Shown: one piece after another, positions 5,232 to 5,922 of the stretch | Layout of the letters: each line of letters begins with the position of its first letter | Numbering within the stretch: position 1 is the stretch's first letter | Assembly: GCA_025996695.1 (NCBI GenBank) | Contig: BNTP01000139.1 | Coordinates: 1 to 5,922 of the forward strand | DNA: 5,922 nucleotides | Direction of reading: 5' to 3' | DNA from: Bacteroidia bacterium | GTDB taxonomy: Bacteria > Bacteroidota > Bacteroidia > Bacteroidales > Azobacteroidaceae | The notes under the pieces: generated by a model | What the model was told of the DNA's origin: nothing | The model's input: only the letters and a program-made list of their open reading frames with translations | Databases searched by the model: none | Translations under genes and position numbers: made by a program

Positions 5232-5675
5232 TTAGGAAACTCCCATCTTTTTTAATTCGTTTTTAAGTAAATCTTCATGTAAATAAGGTAGAAATTGTTC
5301 TTTATGCATTGGATGTCCTTGCGCAAGTGTAAAAAAATCTATATTTTGTATAATCACCCTTGGCTTTTTGTTGTATTTTTCAAAAACTTTAAATCGCACA
5401 TATTGCATACTAAAAGGATGAGCAACCATTCCTAAATTATATGAATTCACACACAATACAGAATCTAAAATTTGAGGACTAAAACCACAGGGGGCTCTCG
5501 AATTTCCCAAAACAATCACATCTGAATTAATGTTGGAATCAAAAATATCATTCCAATCTGAAAAATCGCCTGCTCTTGATTTTCTCAACCCTTTTTCTAA
5601 AGTAAAATCTACAGCGAAAGCCCCAATTAGCAACAGAGTAGTAAAAAATAAAACTTTTATTAAAAATGCTTTCAT
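5232..5675 (-). CDS. N-terminal half of the interrupted SGNH-like protein
   Basis: 147 residues ending at the premature TAA. Residues 5-21 form one membrane helix (LIKVLFFTTLLLIGAFA) with short N-terminal basic flank, so the rest should face the periplasm. SDVIVLGNSRAPCGFSP (51-67) is SGNH block I, with Ser59 as the expected nucleophile. VNSYNLGMVAHPF (76-88) gives a block II-like Asn/Gly region, and PRVIIQNIDFF (105-115) a core beta strand. The chain stops in FLPYLHEDLLKNELKKMGVS, where relatives continue. The frame is open upstream to an ATG at 5735, but the start at 5675 is preferred because it places the signal anchor at the N-terminus. Alone this half lacks the His block and is unlikely to be active. 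Confidence 0.7.
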   Translation of the reverse strand: MKAFLIKVLFFTTLLLIGAFAVDFTLEKGLRKSRAGDFSDWNDIFDSNINSDVIVLGNSRAPCGFSPQILDSVLCVNSYNLGMVAHPFSMQYVRFKVFEKYNKKPRVIIQNIDFFTLAQGHPMHKEQFLPYLHEDLLKNELKKMGVS

Positions 5676-5922
5676 AATTAGAGTTTGTCCATACAGTCCG
5701 TCTTTTATATTTTTGAAAGACTTCGCCCCGTTCAAACTTCTCGTGCCCAGAGAAAAAGCAACCGTTTTTTGTCATATTTTGAGTTCATCTGCCTCCAAAA
5801 CATTTTTTGACCCTATTTTTTGACTTTTTCGAACCGTCAAGACATAATTCACCCCTGTGATTTCATCAATGTTCTGATTATCAGCTGTTTATATAGACAC
5901 TATGACTTTTGCAGTCATCACC
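5676..5922. other. Right-edge region without a supported gene
   Basis: AT-rich DNA upstream of the interrupted minus-strand gene. A minus-strand frame closes with TAA at 5889-5891 after MTAKVIVSI, which might be the tail of a gene beyond the edge but is too short to judge. A small inverted repeat ATGACT (5902-5907)/AGTCAT (5913-5918) lies at the edge. TTTTTTGAC occurs twice near 5803-5824. No TAnnTTTG promoter is visible for the minus-strand gene. Confidence 0.5.

Larger units (their letters stand above)
4725..5675 (-). pseudogene. SGNH/DltD-like membrane-anchored protein, interrupted by an in-frame TAA
   Basis: One reading frame of 317 codons on the minus strand, from the ATG at 5673-5675 to the TGA at 4725-4727, is broken only by TAA at 5232-5234. 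Both sides are in the same frame and together give a full domain: N-terminal signal-anchor helix, G-N-S-R block with the nucleophile Ser, a central alpha/beta region and a C-terminal N-x-x-H-L-N block. Proteins of this build often sit beside MBOAT acyltransferases in surface-polysaccharide loci and may modify glycans with acyl groups; no such partner is visible here. TAA ends asnS and the lipoprotein gene in this window, so recoding is unlikely. A fresh nonsense mutation or a sequencing error are the simplest causes. The region is more AT-rich than the plus-strand genes, which suggests acquisition by transfer. Confidence 0.75.

Noticed and set aside
5232..5234. Recoded TAA (alternative genetic code)
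   Set aside because: TAA ends asnS and the META lipoprotein gene at the expected family lengths in this same window, and TAG and TGA also act as stops.
5803..5891. Minus-strand stretch of about 40 codons (T-A-D-N-Q-N-I-D-E-I-T-G-V-N-Y-V-L...) that looks coding-like
   Set aside because: It starts right after a TAA, has no early start codon, and ends at TGA after about 39 residues. It might be a transposase or gene remnant, but there are no terminal repeats or recognisable motifs to support that.

Overview
The window looks like a piece of a Bacteroidetes (probably Bacteroidales) chromosome. The evidence is a textbook Bacteroidetes -7 promoter box (TATCTTTG, 1072-1079) before asnS, start codons without Shine-Dalgarno sequences, an exported protein with the N-terminal phrase typical of this phylum (AQVKIGGDP...GAVLELDGASGGLLLPRV), a FtsX/LolE-type permease that matches the Bacteroidales form as I remember it, and AT-rich tandem heptamers in the intergenic DNA. 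Species cannot be named from the sequence alone.

Layout. (1) Positions 1-460, minus strand: the first 153 codons of an exported repeat-type surface protein that runs off the left edge. Its start lies in a run of four ATGAAA units. (2) Positions 461-1133: a 670-base divergent intergenic region with no convincing protein gene. It holds a two-copy structured repeat, a nested hairpin, seven tandem heptamers, several small hairpins, a strong terminator-like inverted repeat with no obvious gene to terminate, a G-rich tract and the asnS promoter. (3) Positions 1134-2522, plus: asnS, asparaginyl-tRNA synthetase, complete. (4) Positions 2523-2664: a cruciform-type intergenic repeat. (5) Positions 2665-4632, plus: a probable transcription unit of a META-domain (HslJ-like) lipoprotein, rbfA (30S ribosome maturation), and a LolC/LolE-family permease whose GTG start overlaps the rbfA stop by four bases. 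(6) Positions 4725-5675, minus: an AT-rich SGNH/DltD-like membrane-anchored protein of the kind often found with acyltransferases in surface-glycan loci, broken by one in-frame TAA. (7) Positions 5676-5922: no supported gene.

The plus-strand genes are housekeeping (translation, ribosome assembly, envelope lipoprotein handling). The two minus-strand ends are accessory: a surface protein on the left and a decaying, compositionally different gene on the right. I did not find a clearly new multi-gene system. The most notable points are the interrupted SGNH gene with an altered His-block residue, the structured repeats in the asnS upstream region, an apparent in-frame deletion in the permease, and the repeated ATGAAA start.
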